A DNA stretch of 64,000 nucleotides, from positions 62,001-126,000 of the forward strand of contig NZ_FXAW01000006.1 of assembly GCF_900177665.1 (NCBI RefSeq), read 5' to 3'. The DNA comes from Marivirga sericea. Lineage in GTDB: Bacteria > Bacteroidota > Bacteroidia > Cytophagales > Cyclobacteriaceae. The notes beneath the pieces were generated by a model. The model had not been told where the DNA came from and did no database searches. It was given only the letters and a program-made list of their open reading frames with translations. The position numbers and the translations under genes are program-made. Shown piece by piece: positions 26,565 to 35,702 of the stretch (positions are counted from its first letter, which is position 1; every line of letters begins with the position of its first letter).

Positions 26565-27932
26565 TTGAAAGATATATACGATAACCTTAAAAGAGGATTA
26601 TTTTCAAAAGGGTCCTTTATTAGGAACTCTACTATTTTTGCTGGCGGATCTTTTTTGGCCTATATCGTGGGTTTTATATTTACTCCGATTATCACAAGAA
26701 TCTATTTACCTGAGGATTACGGAGCTTTTGCTTTTTTTAATACTATTTTAGCCTTAACTACCTCAATTTCGACATTAAACTATTCGGAGGCACTTTTAAT
26801 ACCTAAGCGAACCAGAGATTTTTATAAATTGGGGGCTTTGGTATTAGTTGTATCAATAATGTTTTCACTGTTGTTTACTTTAGTACTTCTTTTCTTTAGC
26901 GAAGGCATACTAATGCATTTTGAAATGTCGAAAATAAGTGGTTTAATTTACTTTATCCCTTTTTTAATTATAATTAGCGCATTTCAAAAACTAGCTGATT
27001 TTTATTTAATTAGAAGAAAGAGATTTGCAATTAATTCTAGATCTAGAATTATCTCCGTGACTACTGGTAAAAGTGCTGTTGCAATTTTAGGATTAACTTT
27101 AGGGTCTAGTCCTAACGGTTTAGTAGTTGGTGAATTTATTATTAGACTAGTAAATCTAGCTAGCCTGCTTGGTAAAAACATCATACGCTTTCCTTATAAG
27201 ATCATCCGGTCTATTAGGCAACATGAGCTAATGTCTATTGCCAGAGCATACAAAAATTATCCTAAGTATGTGTTCCCTGCCTCAGTCTTATTGCAAATAT
27301 CAATTCATATACCTGTGTTTATAATTAGTACTTTTCATTCTAATGAATCTCTCGGGTTTTATTCACTTGCTATAACCCTTTTAGGATTACCAATACAAGT
27401 CATAGGTTTTTCAGTTGGAAAAGTCTACTTTCAAAAGGCAAACGAAACGTTCAACCAAAAAGGAATAGATAGCTTAACTAACCAGATTATTTTAGTTTTT
27501 TATGGAATACTAATTATTGCTTCGTTAGGCTACGGGGTCTTTTTTGTGTTTTCAGAAGAAATATTCTTGTTTATTGCTGGAGATACTTGGAAAACATCAG
27601 GCACTCTCGCTAGGGTATTGTCATTTGCGATGGTTTTTCAATTAATAGAGATAGTTATAAAACCTACTTATTTGATTTTAAACAGACAGAAGAGACAATT
27701 AGCGGCAGATCTTCTAGCTTCATTAATTTACATGTTTATCCTGCTAATTGGAGCACAATATATAACAAGCCTTTATGAGCTGATTTTACTTTTAAGCGTT
27801 TCAATATTCGTTCGTTATCTTATTAGTATTGTTTCAATTTTGGCTCTTATAAATAGTAATTCGATAAAGCATGCTGTTTTAGGAACTTTTTTAATTATTA
27901 GTTTTTTTCTCCTACTTTCTTTAATATTTTAA
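26565..27932 (+). CDS. Wzx-type lipid-linked oligosaccharide flippase
   Basis: The 455-residue protein of the MOP superfamily has 12-14 hydrophobic helices. The start region FIRNSTIFAGGSFLAYIVGF and the motif FTPIITRIYLPEDYGAFAFF are typical of polysaccharide flippases. It would move undecaprenyl-linked repeat units from the cytoplasmic to the periplasmic face. The start is TTG at 26565: the codon before it is TAA and no ATG follows until deep inside the first half. The methyltransferase gene begins five bases after the stop. Confidence 0.88.
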   Translation: MKDIYDNLKRGLFSKGSFIRNSTIFAGGSFLAYIVGFIFTPIITRIYLPEDYGAFAFFNTILALTTSISTLNYSEALLIPKRTRDFYKLGALVLVVSIMFSLLFTLVLLFFSEGILMHFEMSKISGLIYFIPFLIIISAFQKLADFYLIRRKRFAINSRSRIISVTTGKSAVAILGLTLGSSPNGLVVGEFIIRLVNLASLLGKNIIRFPYKIIRSIRQHELMSIARAYKNYPKYVFPASVLLQISIHIPVFIISTFHSNESLGFYSLAITLLGLPIQVIGFSVGKVYFQKANETFNQKGIDSLTNQIILVFYGILIIASLGYGVFFVFSEEIFLFIAGDTWKTSGTLARVLSFAMVFQLIEIVIKPTYLILNRQKRQLAADLLASLIYMFILLIGAQYITSLYELILLLSVSIFVRYLISIVSILALINSNSIKHAVLGTFLIISFFLLLSLIF

Positions 27933-27936
27933 AATC

Positions 27937-28623
27937 ATGAATATTAAACTGTTACCTGATTTTCTGAAAAATCATTTTCAATACTGGATGAATATAATCT
28001 TAAAACAAAAAAGAACTTTTTATAAGGACCAGCATCAACTTACATCTACAACTAAGTATAATCGGTATCCCAAAATTTTTTCTGCTATGCAGGAATATGT
28101 GACTCGGCATTGGCCGGAACAAGAAATTAAGATATTGTCTTATGGTTGTTCCGAAGGAGAAGAATGCTTTAGTGTAAATGAATATTTAAAAGAGTCTTCA
28201 ATACTGGGCGTGGATATTAATAAATCAAACTTATTGAAAGCTAAAAAGAAAAACGATACTAAAAATATAAAATTTGCAGAAAGCACACATTCAAACATTG
28301 AGACAGGCGGCAAGTATCACGCTATATTATGCATGTCTGTTCTTTGTAGATGGGAAGATACAAAGGATATGAACAATTGTGAGAAAATCTATCCTTTTAG
28401 GAAATTTGAAGAAACAGTATCTTTCCTTTCTGATCAGCTTTTAGAAAATGGTATTCTTATAATTTACAATAGTAATTTTATGTTTGAGCAAACGGAGGTA
28501 GGTAAGGAGTTCAAGATCCTTGATGTTAAGGGAGAAGATAATAGTGGTAATGTACATAAGTTTGATAAAAAGAATGAAAGATACACTAGCAGCCACAAAG
28601 CTATTATTTATCAAAAACTATAG
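27937..28623 (+). CDS. Class I SAM-dependent methyltransferase
   Basis: In this 228-residue Rossmann-type methyltransferase, IKILSYGCSEGEECFSV is motif I (SAM-binding, with G-C-S-E-G), SILGVDINKSNL is the acidic end of strand 2, and YHAILCMSVLCRW is strand 4. The region around RYPKIFSAMQEYV and the SEGEE motif recall CheR-like enzymes, but operon position argues for sugar or lipid methylation in polysaccharide synthesis. The gene is separated by five bases from the flippase and abuts the glycosyltransferase with no gap. Confidence 0.8.
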   Translation: MNIKLLPDFLKNHFQYWMNIILKQKRTFYKDQHQLTSTTKYNRYPKIFSAMQEYVTRHWPEQEIKILSYGCSEGEECFSVNEYLKESSILGVDINKSNLLKAKKKNDTKNIKFAESTHSNIETGGKYHAILCMSVLCRWEDTKDMNNCEKIYPFRKFEETVSFLSDQLLENGILIIYNSNFMFEQTEVGKEFKILDVKGEDNSGNVHKFDKKNERYTSSHKAIIYQKL

Positions 28624-29792
28624 ATGAAAGTTCTATTCATTAGCATAGCAGCGCCACCTAAGACTGGACCAGAGAGTATTCAAGTTTCAAAAGTTTTGGA
28701 AGAGCTACTTGCACAAAATGTCGAAGTTAAGTTTTTGACGGAAAAAATCGGTTATAATTCATGGTCCACCAATGTCAGTAGTAAGATGGTAGAGGACTCA
28801 AGTCTAGAGGTGCATGAGATTCCAACTCATAATTCTTTGGTCAATAAGCTTTCAAATAAGCCGCTTTTCAAAGAAATTTTTTATCCAGATAATAAATTTC
28901 TGTTTCACAGACGAATTCTTAGTCAGAATCTATTTAAAGATATAGACGGTCGCTTCCATTATCAAGTGCAATTGCTGCTTACAAAATAAAAAAGCTGACC
29001 AATCGACCTTGGATAATGCACTTAAGTGATCCTTGGACTATCAATAAGGTCAATACTGTGCGTAAAAAGGATCACCTTTGGGAGAAGAGATGCTTGGAAT
29101 TAGCAGATATAGTAACTTTTACAAACCAAGAAATAATTACAGCATATTCAAAAATTTATCCGCAATTCACAGACAAGTTCAAGTTATTTACAAATGCTTA
29201 TAAAAATGGAGAAGAAGCAATTAAATATAGAATTGCAGACTCTTTTACTATAGTTCATACAGGCAACTTGTACAAACCTAAAGATCCTAAAATATTTTTG
29301 ACTGCTTATAAAGCATTCTTAGAGTCTCTTGATAAAACAGCTAGAAAGCACGTAAATTGCATTTTTGTGGGACATGTGGATGAAGAGATAAAAAAAAATA
29401 CCCTAGGATTTGGCGAAAATCTCGAATTAAGATCTCAAATTTCCTTTGAAGAGGCTTTGGAATTACAAAAAAATGCTGACTTACTATTAAATGTCGGTGT
29501 GAATTTGCCGAATCGAACCGATGATCTATTCTTTCAGTCGAAGTTAGTAGATTATATGACTGCTCGAAGACCCATCCTGGCTATAACGGGTATTGATAGT
29601 CCCACTTACAAATTTGTTAATAGTGGCTATGGGAAAGCCTTTTCATTTTCTGATTTCGATGGAATACTAAAATTCTTGAAGGCGATCTACAATAAAAAAG
29701 ATTTTGAATTAGCTCCAGTGGATCCTACCTATTCGGTTGCCAATAATGTGGAAAACCTGATATCTTGGTTTAATGTGCTGAAAAATGAGTGA
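28624..29792 (+). pseudogene. Glycosyltransferase (GT4-type) gene split by a frameshift
   Basis: Two ORFs encode one protein. The first (28624-28989) has the GT4 N-terminus KVLFISIAAPPKTGPESIQV and ends in unrelated residues. The second frame is open from about 28938 and reads SLPLSSAIAAYKIKKLTNRP then WIMHLSDPW, the usual GT4 continuation, before any ATG; the remainder (to 29792) has the C-terminal Rossmann domain (FTIVHTGNLYKPKDP, DDLFFQSKLVDYMTARRP). A single missing base between about 28930 and 28950 accounts for the change of frame. No long homopolymer is present there. It may be a true mutation or a sequencing error. Confidence 0.85.
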
Positions 29793-31038
29793 AATAGAAA
29801 AAACTATTCTAGAGTTAAACCTTCTCGGGTCTTCAATCAATATTGATGATCCGTTCAGAAAACAATTTCTTGATACTTATGAAGCTAACCTATTGGAAAA
29901 ATTTGATGCTTTTGAGACTGAAAAAGAAATTGATTTTGTAAAACTTGAAAAGGTACTTACAGAAGCTATACTTCCTAAAATTAAGAATAAAGTCCCTGTT
30001 GTTTTCCTCAGTGGAGGGATAGATAGTACAGTTATTGCTCATGTTTTATATAAAAACAATATTCCCTTTCAAGCATGCTCATTTTTTGACTCTGAAGAAG
30101 ACCCTTCCATCGCATACGTTGAGTATTTAGAGAAAAAATATAACATTGTCAGCGAGAAATATTTCTTGGACTATGATAAACTGAGAGCAAATTATCAGCA
30201 ATACTTTACTCATTATCAATCTCCAAATCTTGACTATGCTTTTCTTAGTATGTGTAGTTTAGTGAATGATTTCTGTGGGAAATCCAATAGTAATGGGGAT
30301 CTCATCTTTTTAGATGGAATTGAGGGAGATAACCTGTTTGGCTATAAAAACAATTCTAAATTGTTTTTTCAATCTTTCATAAGAGGTGTAACATCTTACC
30401 AGCTGTCAAATAGCAAAATATATGACAACAGACGTTTAAATATTTACTCATCCTCGCTTATAGATGATTACTCTCTTAATTCCCTGTATCAAAATTTTAT
30501 TTTCCCTAAACTACTTACTAAAAAACAAGCTGCGGTTGCAAAGACTGATCTAAATAATCGACTGATCGAGATTGCTCCAAACCTAAGTTTTCATTCTAAA
30601 AATATGTTAGGGATGCTTTATTATATGGGCAGAAGAGTAGCATATAAAAACTTCTTACCGATTAAGAACTTTGGAAACGAGGTGCTGTATCCTTTCATTG
30701 ATAAGGAAGTTCTAAAATTTGGTTTTAGATTAGATAATAAGATTAAAATTAAGCCGGTTATAAAGTACCCTTTAAAAGCATTTTTGGAAAAGGAAGGATA
30801 TAGCAAATGGTTTGTTTTTTCTGAGAAAAGAGGCATGGGGTTTGATATTTTTAATGTGATTAGTTTTGATGATATCGAGCAAGGCTTAAAAAATATTTCG
30901 CAACATTTTGATTTAAAAGAGTACACTACATGCCACAATTACTTATATAATCTGTATTCAAAACGAGATAAGGCGGTGGATCATTTTTTATTTGGCATTG
31001 CTATGAGTTCAAAATATTTAGAACATCATTATGGCTAA
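29785..31038 (+). CDS. Asparagine-synthase-like sugar amidotransferase
   Basis: The 417-residue protein has the PP-loop ATPase domain of asparagine synthase: VPVVFLSGGIDSTVIAHVLY is the pyrophosphate loop (SGGIDS), and LDGIEGDNLFGY is the second conserved acid motif. An N-terminal glutaminase domain with catalytic Cys2 is absent, so ammonia would have to come from a partner or the enzyme uses another nucleophile. In polysaccharide loci such proteins amidate sugars, often uronates. It overlaps the preceding glycosyltransferase by eight bases and the next gene by eight. Confidence 0.75.
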   Translation: MSEIEKTILELNLLGSSINIDDPFRKQFLDTYEANLLEKFDAFETEKEIDFVKLEKVLTEAILPKIKNKVPVVFLSGGIDSTVIAHVLYKNNIPFQACSFFDSEEDPSIAYVEYLEKKYNIVSEKYFLDYDKLRANYQQYFTHYQSPNLDYAFLSMCSLVNDFCGKSNSNGDLIFLDGIEGDNLFGYKNNSKLFFQSFIRGVTSYQLSNSKIYDNRRLNIYSSSLIDDYSLNSLYQNFIFPKLLTKKQAAVAKTDLNNRLIEIAPNLSFHSKNMLGMLYYMGRRVAYKNFLPIKNFGNEVLYPFIDKEVLKFGFRLDNKIKIKPVIKYPLKAFLEKEGYSKWFVFSEKRGMGFDIFNVISFDDIEQGLKNISQHFDLKEYTTCHNYLYNLYSKRDKAVDHFLFGIAMSSKYLEHHYG

Positions 31039-32164
31039 AATTATTTTGCGGGGCTATTATGGATTTGGAAATTTAGGAGATGACATTTTGATGATAACGT
31101 CCTATCAGATTATTAAAGGTGTCTTTCCATCACCAAAGGTGCATATTTCTTCTGAAAGTGCGACCAGTGAATACATTTCGAAACTGGTAGACGTAGAGTC
31201 AGTAATTTCTTCATCAACAAAATTTAAAGCGGATTGGATAGTACATGGAGGTGGAGGTATATACTTCGATTTCAAGGAAGGGAGTTCTTTTTACAAGTTG
31301 CTCAACTTATTAATAAGAAAGACTGGATTTAAGTGGTATTCCTTTTTCTATAATGTTCTATTGAAAATCTTTGGAAAGAATCATTTAGAATACAGACATA
31401 GATTAGGTTTAGGTATTGGAGTTGGAAGGTTTACTTACAGTTCCAAAAAGTTTCATAAGTCAATACTGAGCTTGTCTTCATACGACTTTTTGTTGGTAAG
31501 AGATCAGCAAAGTTTTGATAATTTAGAAAAATACAATTTTGATTATCCAGTCTTTAAGTCCACTGATCTCGTTTTTAATAGGAAAGCATGGTTACAAAAT
31601 TTCACTATATCGAATGCAAAATCCACGGATATAGCCATAATTCTTAGAGACTGGAGCTTTGATAATCACTTTCATGTTGAAAGATTTCTCTCTTCTATTA
31701 AAGAATTGAAAGATAAAGGCTACAGTCTAAAATTTTTTTCTTTTGATGCAAAGGCTGATGAACACTATATACAATCTATCAAGCAACTTTCTATATCAAT
31801 AATGATCTGGTCTCCAGATAAAATGAGTCTCAACGATTTTATAGGACAGTTAAATGAGTGTAGATTTACAATTACAAGCAGAGCCCATGGCGCGATAATA
31901 TCTGCTTGTTTAGGCATTCCAGGGCTATGCATAGAAATTGAGCCCAAGCTAAGAACAGTACAAGCAATGCTGGGGACATCTTATTCTTTGGTTCCCAATG
32001 ATTTTACTACATCTTTACTAGCGAAGAAGGTTGAGGAATCATTTGATAAACTAGACGAACTGAAAAATAATACTATAAAAGATGTAGAATTTAACGAGAA
32101 AAGAATAAAGTCTGATTTAGTAATGGTTAAAGAGCATTTAAGTAAATATGAACAGAAAGATTAA
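31031..32164 (+). CDS. Polysaccharide pyruvyl transferase family protein
   Basis: The 377-residue protein has the family start ILRGYYGFGNLGDDILM. WIVHGGGGIYFDFKEGS follows, then SRAHGAIISACLGIPGLCIE, the C-terminal substrate motif. These enzymes (CsaB/WcaK group) transfer pyruvate from phosphoenolpyruvate to sugar residues as ketals in capsule or exopolysaccharide. It overlaps both neighbours (8 and 17 bases), so it belongs to a coupled operon. Confidence 0.88.
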   Translation: MAKIILRGYYGFGNLGDDILMITSYQIIKGVFPSPKVHISSESATSEYISKLVDVESVISSSTKFKADWIVHGGGGIYFDFKEGSSFYKLLNLLIRKTGFKWYSFFYNVLLKIFGKNHLEYRHRLGLGIGVGRFTYSSKKFHKSILSLSSYDFLLVRDQQSFDNLEKYNFDYPVFKSTDLVFNRKAWLQNFTISNAKSTDIAIILRDWSFDNHFHVERFLSSIKELKDKGYSLKFFSFDAKADEHYIQSIKQLSISIMIWSPDKMSLNDFIGQLNECRFTITSRAHGAIISACLGIPGLCIEIEPKLRTVQAMLGTSYSLVPNDFTTSLLAKKVEESFDKLDELKNNTIKDVEFNEKRIKSDLVMVKEHLSKYEQKD

Positions 32165-33284
32165 AATTGCCATTGTAGCAGGAACAAGGCCAGAAGTTAT
32201 CAAACTTTTTCCTTTACTAAATGAATTCGATAATCATGATGTATTTGAAACTTTCTGGATCTCAACAGGTCAGCATAAAGAAATGCTAGAGGGCCTATAT
32301 TCTTATTTTAACTTCAAGCCAGATTATAGTATGGATTTGATGATACCAAATCAAACATTATCCTCTCTGGCTTCAAAAATTATTGACGAATGTGCTTCAT
32401 TATTTAGTAAAATTGCCCCAGATTATATCATTGTTCAAGGAGATACTACAACAGCAATGTCAGCAGCTTTAGCAGGCTATTACAATAGGATTAAAGTGAT
32501 TCATATAGAAGCTGGCTTAAGATCTTTTGATAATAACTCACCTTATCCTGAAGAAGGCAATAGAAAAATTATCAGTGCCATTAGTGATTTGAATTTTGCA
32601 CCTACGAATTTATCAGCCTCTAATCTTAAAAAGGAGAATGCACAAGGAAAGATTTCTGTCAGCGGAAACACTGTAATAGATGCTCTTTTTTTTACAATAA
32701 ATAAAATTAAGAGCGCTCCTAAAAGCCAAGCATGTTTAGAAATTGATTCAATTATAGACGGATACGAGAGGCTGATCTTAATTACAGGGCATAGAAGAGA
32801 AAATTTTGGAGAAGGGATTGAGAACATCTGTACGGCCTTGCAGTCCTTAGCAATGAAATTCCCAAACACTATATTTTTATATCCTGTGCACTTGAATCCA
32901 AATGTTTCAGAGCCAGTTCACAGAATGCTCAAGAACTACTCCAATATACGATTGATTAATCCTTTATCTTATGAGGTGATGATCTATACCTTGTCAAAAA
33001 CCTTTTTGGTCATTACTGATTCTGGCGGCATTCAAGAAGAGGCGCCAAGTTTAAAAATACCTGTTCTTGTTACAAGAGATACAACGGAACGGCAAGAAGG
33101 AATAGCAACAGGCTGTGCTAAATTAATTGGAACAGAATCCAAAGACATTCAGAATGAAACTGAAAAGCTACTAACGGACAAAAATTATTATCAATCTTTT
33201 GCACAAAGTGAAAATCCCTACGGTGATGGTTTGGCTTCAAAAAGAATAGTGGATTATCTGATTGAATTGGAAAACCTAAATTAG
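32148..33284 (+). CDS. wecB: UDP-N-acetylglucosamine 2-epimerase (non-hydrolysing)
   Basis: The 378-residue protein interconverts UDP-GlcNAc and UDP-ManNAc. IAIVAGTRPEVIKLFPL, VQGDTTTAMSAALAGYY, HIEAGLRS, PEEGNRKIISAISD, LITGHRRENFGEG and ITDSGGIQEEAPSL are all conserved WecB motifs, at the expected length. ManNAc-type sugars are therefore likely in the product polysaccharide. It overlaps the pyruvyl transferase by 17 bases. Confidence 0.93.
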   Translation: MNRKIKIAIVAGTRPEVIKLFPLLNEFDNHDVFETFWISTGQHKEMLEGLYSYFNFKPDYSMDLMIPNQTLSSLASKIIDECASLFSKIAPDYIIVQGDTTTAMSAALAGYYNRIKVIHIEAGLRSFDNNSPYPEEGNRKIISAISDLNFAPTNLSASNLKKENAQGKISVSGNTVIDALFFTINKIKSAPKSQACLEIDSIIDGYERLILITGHRRENFGEGIENICTALQSLAMKFPNTIFLYPVHLNPNVSEPVHRMLKNYSNIRLINPLSYEVMIYTLSKTFLVITDSGGIQEEAPSLKIPVLVTRDTTERQEGIATGCAKLIGTESKDIQNETEKLLTDKNYYQSFAQSENPYGDGLASKRIVDYLIELENLN

Positions 33285-33289
33285 TAGCA

Positions 33290-34471
33290 TTGAAAACAAT
33301 TCTGATGATTATTCCTGAATTTGGCTTTGGAGGAGCAGAAAAGTCATTCTGCTCCTTAAGTGTAGAGCTCAGTAAAAGGTATGATCTAACAGTAGTAGTG
33401 TTCAACTTACAAAGAAAGCCTGCATATCCAGTGGGTGGTAAAATAGTTTCCCTTGATGTTGACTATGGGTTAGGTACTATTAAAAAGCTTTTAAATTTTA
33501 AAAGTAGGATAAAGAAATTAAAAAGGATCAAAAATCTAATTAGGCCACAAGTAAGTATCAGTTTTTTAGAAGGAGCAGACTATATAAATACCTTGTCAAG
33601 AATCTCAGGAGAAAAGATTGTCTTAAGCATACGTGGATCAAAAATACATGATCAGAATATAAGTGGCTTACTCGGTTATATTCGACATAAATTACTAATC
33701 CCTTTTATTTATAGAAGAGCAGATGAAATAATAGCCCTGAATCATGGCATTAAAAATGAGTTACTGAATTTTTATAAAATTAATAAACCTGTCCAAGTGA
33801 TCCATAATTGGATAGAGACCGAGAAAATTAAAATATCTACCGAAGAGAAACTAGAGCCAAGATTAGAGGCAATCTTTGAGGGAGGTGATATTTTAATTAG
33901 CCATGGCCGACTAGCTAAGGAAAAAGGCTATGAATATGTGCTTGATATACTTTTCATACTCCTCAAAGAACATCCTAATGCAACCTATGTTATTATTGGA
34001 GAAGGAGAAGAAATATCTTCCTTGATTAATAAGTGCAAAAATATGGGATTAAGCTATTGGGTTAATGATGGCAAGAGTCAACCTCTGAAAAAAAACGTCT
34101 ACTTTCTAGGCTATCAGTCAAATCCAATGGCCTTCCTCGTGAAATCAGATCTTTATATTCTATCTTCACTTCATGAGGGGTTTGGTAATTCATTAGTAGA
34201 GGCGATGGCTTGTTCTCTTCCTGTAGTCGCATCAGATTGTCCTTACGGACCAGCTGAAATATTAGTTAAAAATCAGGGCGGAGCTGAGTACGGAGTATTA
34301 CTTGATATCCCAAATAATAGGAAAGCTATTGAATTATGGAGTAATAGAATATCGGAGCTATTGCAAAGTGATTTATTGAGAAAGAATTTAAGCGTTAAGA
34401 GCTTGGAAAGAGCTAAGCAATTCAACAAAAAAGAGATTGTAGACAACTGGCAGAAAATAGTTGAAGATTGA
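33290..34471 (+). CDS. GT4 family glycosyltransferase
   Basis: The 393-residue GT-B enzyme starts at TTG (33290), giving KTILMIIPEFGFGGAEKSF, which is the standard GT4 N-terminus with the glycine-rich donor loop. The C-terminal half has ILISHGRLAKEKGYEYVLDI, YLSSLHEGFGNSLVEAMACS-like sequence and SDCPYGPAEIL, with the E-x7-E catalytic pair (EGFGNSLVE). It would add a sugar to the lipid-linked repeat unit. It starts five bases after wecB. Confidence 0.88.
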   Translation: MKTILMIIPEFGFGGAEKSFCSLSVELSKRYDLTVVVFNLQRKPAYPVGGKIVSLDVDYGLGTIKKLLNFKSRIKKLKRIKNLIRPQVSISFLEGADYINTLSRISGEKIVLSIRGSKIHDQNISGLLGYIRHKLLIPFIYRRADEIIALNHGIKNELLNFYKINKPVQVIHNWIETEKIKISTEEKLEPRLEAIFEGGDILISHGRLAKEKGYEYVLDILFILLKEHPNATYVIIGEGEEISSLINKCKNMGLSYWVNDGKSQPLKKNVYFLGYQSNPMAFLVKSDLYILSSLHEGFGNSLVEAMACSLPVVASDCPYGPAEILVKNQGGAEYGVLLDIPNNRKAIELWSNRISELLQSDLLRKNLSVKSLERAKQFNKKEIVDNWQKIVED

Positions 34472-35702
34472 TAAAGCTATAACTATTAATCCATTTAAAG
34501 GTGTTTTTACTATGGACCTTTTATTAGGTATTGGGCAATCTATTATGATTTGTGAAGGCCTTCATATTAAAAAAGACGAATACTTTTCTAAAAATTCAGT
34601 GCAACAAAAAAGAATACTAATAGTCGATAATTCTACGGAGATTACTGGAGCCTATAATTCTATCTTAACCTTTAGTAATGCGTTAAAAGAGGAGGTTAGT
34701 TTTCATTTTGCGATTTCCTCCAAAAAACATTTTGATGAATTGAATTCAAAAGGATTCACTCCCCACCTTGTTGATTTTCTTGAAATACAGAAGAGTTGGA
34801 AGGTAATGTTTTATTTGCCTGTTTTACTGTGGAACTCATATAAGATTCTAAAAATAGTTAGAAAGCACCATATCGACTTAATTCATGTAAATGATCTCTA
34901 CAATTTGACAGGGGTCATATTAAAGATATTTAAATTTCAAATACCTGTAGTCTATCACGTCAGATTACTACCAAATTCGTACATCCGGAAGATTTTTAAG
35001 TTACTATCCAAATTAGTGATGAGGTATAGTGATAAAGTAATATGTGTATCAAAAACAGTTTTCAAGGCATTGCCAGAATCTTCTAAAAAAATAATTATCC
35101 ATGATGCAGTTTTAGTAACCAGAAACCAACTGCAAAGCAATAAAGACAATACTTTTTCATTTCTTTTCCCCGCCAATTTCATTCGTGGCAAAGGACAGAA
35201 TTACGCACTTAAAGCATTTTATGAAGAATTTAAGAAATCAGAGAAGGTAAAACTACTATTTGCTGGTGGAAATATGGGGTTAGAAGCAAATAGATTGTAC
35301 AAAGCAGAATTGCAGAAGTTTGTTAAAGAAAATAATCGATCACATCAGATAGAATTTTTGGATTTTGTAAGCAACATGCCTGAAATGTATTGTAAATCGG
35401 ATGTTTCACTAGTATTTTCCGATTCAGAATCATTTTCAATGGTTACCTTAGAAAGTATGGTTCATGGAACTCCTGTGATAGCCACCAAATGCGGTGGCCC
35501 AGAGGAGATTATAACGCATAACTATAATAGTATATTAGTTAATAAAGCGGATATTGAACAAATGAGGTTTCAGATGAGAAACTTATATGAAAACAAGGAT
35601 GTTTTAAATGAACTTGGAGGAAGATCAAAACTAATAACTGAGCAATTTAAAATTGAGAATACAATCGGAAAATTATCACAGCTATACTCAAGTATATGTT
35701 AA
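34461..35702 (+). CDS. GT4 family glycosyltransferase with N-terminal extension
   Basis: The frame opens at TTG 34461, overlapping the previous gene by 11 bases. ATG codons at 34512 and 34545 are alternatives. The GT4 domain proper starts at about residue 50 (RILIVDNSTEITGAYNSI). IHVNDLYNLTGVILK and the C-terminal FSFLFPANFIRGKGQNYALKA-type strand follow, with DSESFSMVTLESMVHGTPVI (E-x7-E in SESFSMVTLE). The N-terminal 50 residues have no match to known GT4 starts. It overlaps the large PKD gene by seven bases. Confidence 0.83.
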   Translation: MKIDKAITINPFKGVFTMDLLLGIGQSIMICEGLHIKKDEYFSKNSVQQKRILIVDNSTEITGAYNSILTFSNALKEEVSFHFAISSKKHFDELNSKGFTPHLVDFLEIQKSWKVMFYLPVLLWNSYKILKIVRKHHIDLIHVNDLYNLTGVILKIFKFQIPVVYHVRLLPNSYIRKIFKLLSKLVMRYSDKVICVSKTVFKALPESSKKIIIHDAVLVTRNQLQSNKDNTFSFLFPANFIRGKGQNYALKAFYEEFKKSEKVKLLFAGGNMGLEANRLYKAELQKFVKENNRSHQIEFLDFVSNMPEMYCKSDVSLVFSDSESFSMVTLESMVHGTPVIATKCGGPEEIITHNYNSILVNKADIEQMRFQMRNLYENKDVLNELGGRSKLITEQFKIENTIGKLSQLYSSIC

